Positions 6,341 to 7,677 of a stretch of DNA of 7,677 nt are shown piece by piece. How positions within the stretch are numbered: position 1 is the first letter of the stretch; every line of letters starts with the position of its first letter. The translations under genes and the position numbers were made by a program. The DNA is from an uncultured Microbacterium sp. (GTDB lineage Bacteria > Actinomycetota > Actinomycetes > Actinomycetales > Microbacteriaceae). The stretch spans positions 1 through 7,677 of the forward strand of contig CALKHM010000172.1 in the NCBI GenBank assembly GCA_937988695.1, read 5' to 3'. Under the pieces are notes generated by a model. It worked only from the letters and a program-made list of their open reading frames with translations. It ran no database searches and was not told the origin of the DNA.

Positions 6341-6442
6341 GTCCCGCGACGTTTGGGGGTGACATCTCTGCTGATGAATAGTGCAGGTCGCCCAGCCACC
6401 GGCACCTGCTCGTTGCATTCTGATCACGAACGCACGTCGCGA

Positions 6443-6472
6443 TTGCCAGATCGACGTATCCACGGGAATGAT
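6443..6472 (+). promoter_or_regulatory. Candidate sigma-70 promoter for the family-5 binding protein
   Basis: TTGCCA (6443-6448, 5 of 6 to the -35 consensus) and AATGAT (6467-6472, 4 of 6 to the -10) are 18 nt apart and would give a leader of about 50 nt. An imperfectly placed inverted repeat, ACGTCG-N12-CGACGT (6434-6457), straddles the -35 and could be an operator. Confidence 0.42.
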
Positions 6473-6482
6473 GGTGCACATG

Positions 6483-6506
6483 CGGCCGCGCCACCCTGCG
6501 CGGCCG
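6483..6506 (+). promoter_or_regulatory. Leader hairpin before the family-5 binding protein
   Basis: CGGCCGCG (6483-6490) and CGCGGCCG (6499-6506) form a perfect 8-bp GC-only stem with an 8-nt loop. It lies in the predicted untranslated leader, 13 nt before the ribosome site AGAGG (6520-6524). It is too far from the Shine-Dalgarno to hide it directly. It may protect the 5' end, act as an attenuator, or be chance in GC-rich DNA. Confidence 0.45.
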
Positions 6507-6530
6507 ATTCCTTCACAGCAGAGGTAGAAC

Positions 6531-7677
6531 ATGTCACTGCAGGCATCCACACGCGGGCGCGTTCTGTTCGCGCTCGGCGCTCTCTCGGTCTCGGCCATCG
6601 TCTTGGCGGGCTGCGCGAGCGGCGGCAACAGCAAGACCGGCGGAAACAACGGCAACAGCGCCGCCTCCGCCCTCCTGGTCGGCACGACCGACAAGATCAC
6701 GTCGATCGACCCGGCCGGCTCATACGACAACGGGTCGTTCGCGGTGATGAACCAGATCTACCCGTTCCTGCTGAACAGCAAGTACGGCACCGCCGACGTC
6801 ACTCCCGACATCGCGACCTCGGCAGAGTTCACGTCGCCGAAGGACTTCACCGTCAAGCTCAAGCCGGGACTGAAATTCGCCAACGGCGATGACCTGACCT
6901 CGTCGGACGTCAAGTTCTCGTTCGAGCGCGTGCTGAAGATCAACGACCCGAACGGTCCTGCGACGCTGCTGGGCACGTTGGACAGCATCGACACGCCGGA
7001 TGCCACCACCGTCGTGTTCCACCTGAAGAACCCGAACGACCAGACATGGCCGCAGATCCTGTCCAGCCCTGCCGCGCCGATCGTCGACGAGCAGGTCTTC
7101 TCGCCCGACAAGGTCACGCCCGACGCCGACATCGTCAAGGCCAAGCCCTTCGCCGGCCAGTACGTGATCGACTCGTACAAGGTCAACGAGCTCATCGACT
7201 ACCAGCCCAACAAGGACTACCAGGGTGAGCTGGGCGCTGCGGCGAACTCGCGCGTGACGGTCAAGTACTACGCGGATGCCTCGAACTTGAAGCTCGCGAT
7301 CGCCAACGGCGACATCGATGTGGCGTTCCGGAGCCTCTCGCCGACCGATATCGCCGACCTGTCGAAGAACAACAAGGTACAGGTCGTGGAGGGTCCCGGC
7401 GGTGAGATCCGCTACATCGTGTTCAACTTCAACACGCAGCCGTTCGGCGCCACCACGCCCGACGCCGACCCGGCGAAGGCCCTCGCGGTGCGCCAGGCGA
7501 TCGCGGATGTCGTCGACCGCGCCGAGATCGCGACGCAGGTCTACAAGGACACCTACACCCCGCTGTACTCCTACGTGCCGCAGGGCCTGACCGGTGCCAC
7601 CGAGGTGCTCAAGGACCTCTACGGCAACGGCAAGGGCGGCCCCGACGTCGACAAGGCGAAGGCGACCCTCGCGGCCG
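6531..7677 (+). CDS. Peptide-type ABC transporter substrate-binding lipoprotein (family 5), 3' end outside window
   Basis: The first 382 residues are present and the frame is open to the window edge; the family is usually 500-600 aa, so about a third is missing. It is a surface binding protein of the Dpp/Opp type. The signal peptide ends in the lipobox VLAGC with lipid-anchored Cys28, then a Gly/Asn/Ser-rich linker to about residue 45. The family-5 fold is recognised from PDIATSAEF (92-100), TVKLKPGLKFANGDDLTSSDVKFSFERVL (107-135), GDIDVAF (260-266), IVFNFNTQPF (296-305) and VRQAIADVVDRAEIATQVY (320-338). The start has AGAGG at 6520-6524, 6 nt away. Permease and ATPase genes presumably follow beyond the window. 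It diverges from phoA, which leaves open whether both answer to nutrient limitation. The ligand may be peptides, but sugars or nickel are also bound in this family. Confidence 0.92.
   Translation, partial: MSLQASTRGRVLFALGALSVSAIVLAGCASGGNSKTGGNNGNSAASALLVGTTDKITSIDPAGSYDNGSFAVMNQIYPFLLNSKYGTADVTPDIATSAEFTSPKDFTVKLKPGLKFANGDDLTSSDVKFSFERVLKINDPNGPATLLGTLDSIDTPDATTVVFHLKNPNDQTWPQILSSPAAPIVDEQVFSPDKVTPDADIVKAKPFAGQYVIDSYKVNELIDYQPNKDYQGELGAAANSRVTVKYYADASNLKLAIANGDIDVAFRSLSPTDIADLSKNNKVQVVEGPGGEIRYIVFNFNTQPFGATTPDADPAKALAVRQAIADVVDRAEIATQVYKDTYTPLYSYVPQGLTGATEVLKDLYGNGKGGPDVDKAKATLAA

Noticed and set aside
4536..6362. Plus-strand open frame of 608 codons opposite phoA
   Set aside because: It is antisense to a fully convincing PhoA and its translation is Arg/Gly/Ala/Val-rich with no domain; such frames arise from G/C third positions on the other strand.
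6383..6409. GCAGGT-N15-ACCTGC inverted repeat between phoA and the binding protein
   Set aside because: Only 6 bp with a long spacer; in 291 nt of GC-rich DNA this is close to chance and it matches no promoter position.
1..7677. Mobile element, CRISPR array, tRNA or phage genes
   Set aside because: No transposase, terminal repeats, regularly spaced repeats with spacers, or cloverleaf sequences seen; the only tandem repeat is inside phoA.

Overview
The window looks like ordinary chromosomal DNA from a high-GC actinobacterium, most likely in or near Microbacteriaceae (Microbacterium-like). The grounds are the very high GC, near-universal G/C at third codon positions, long spurious antisense reading frames, lipoprotein substrate-binding proteins, and a visible excess of the hexamer GGATGC. 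The family assignment is inference; there is no rRNA or other taxonomic marker.

Left part (8-1767, minus strand): a two-gene ABC exporter of the drug/ABC-2 type, ATPase first and permease second, joined by an ATGA overlap. Its promoter region (1768-1965) is shared with a divergent operon. It holds two adjacent 16-bp inverted repeats midway between the genes and a palindrome over the ATPase start codon, which may be a leaderless start.

Middle part (1966-4648, plus strand): a complete polar amino-acid uptake operon. A family-3 lipoprotein binding protein is followed 2 nt later by a HisM/GlnP-type permease and then, by an ATGA overlap, by a GlnQ/HisP-type ATPase. It ends at a strong GC-rich hairpin (4678-4705) that also serves as the boundary with the convergent next gene.

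Right part (4722-7677): a secreted PhoA-type alkaline phosphatase on the minus strand, with every catalytic and metal residue of the E. coli enzyme recognisable and an unusual Gly/His/Pro pentapeptide-repeat tail. Diverging from it is the first part of a family-5 (oligopeptide/dipeptide type) lipoprotein binding protein that runs off the window end. The 291-nt region between them carries PHO-box-like 11-bp direct repeats upstream of phoA, a perfect 8-bp inverted repeat overlapping them, a candidate sigma-70 promoter for the binding protein, and a leader hairpin.

All six genes belong to known families, and I see no undescribed multi-gene system, mobile element, CRISPR array or RNA gene. The points worth a second look are the phoA repeat tail and the regulatory architecture of the two divergent intergenic regions.
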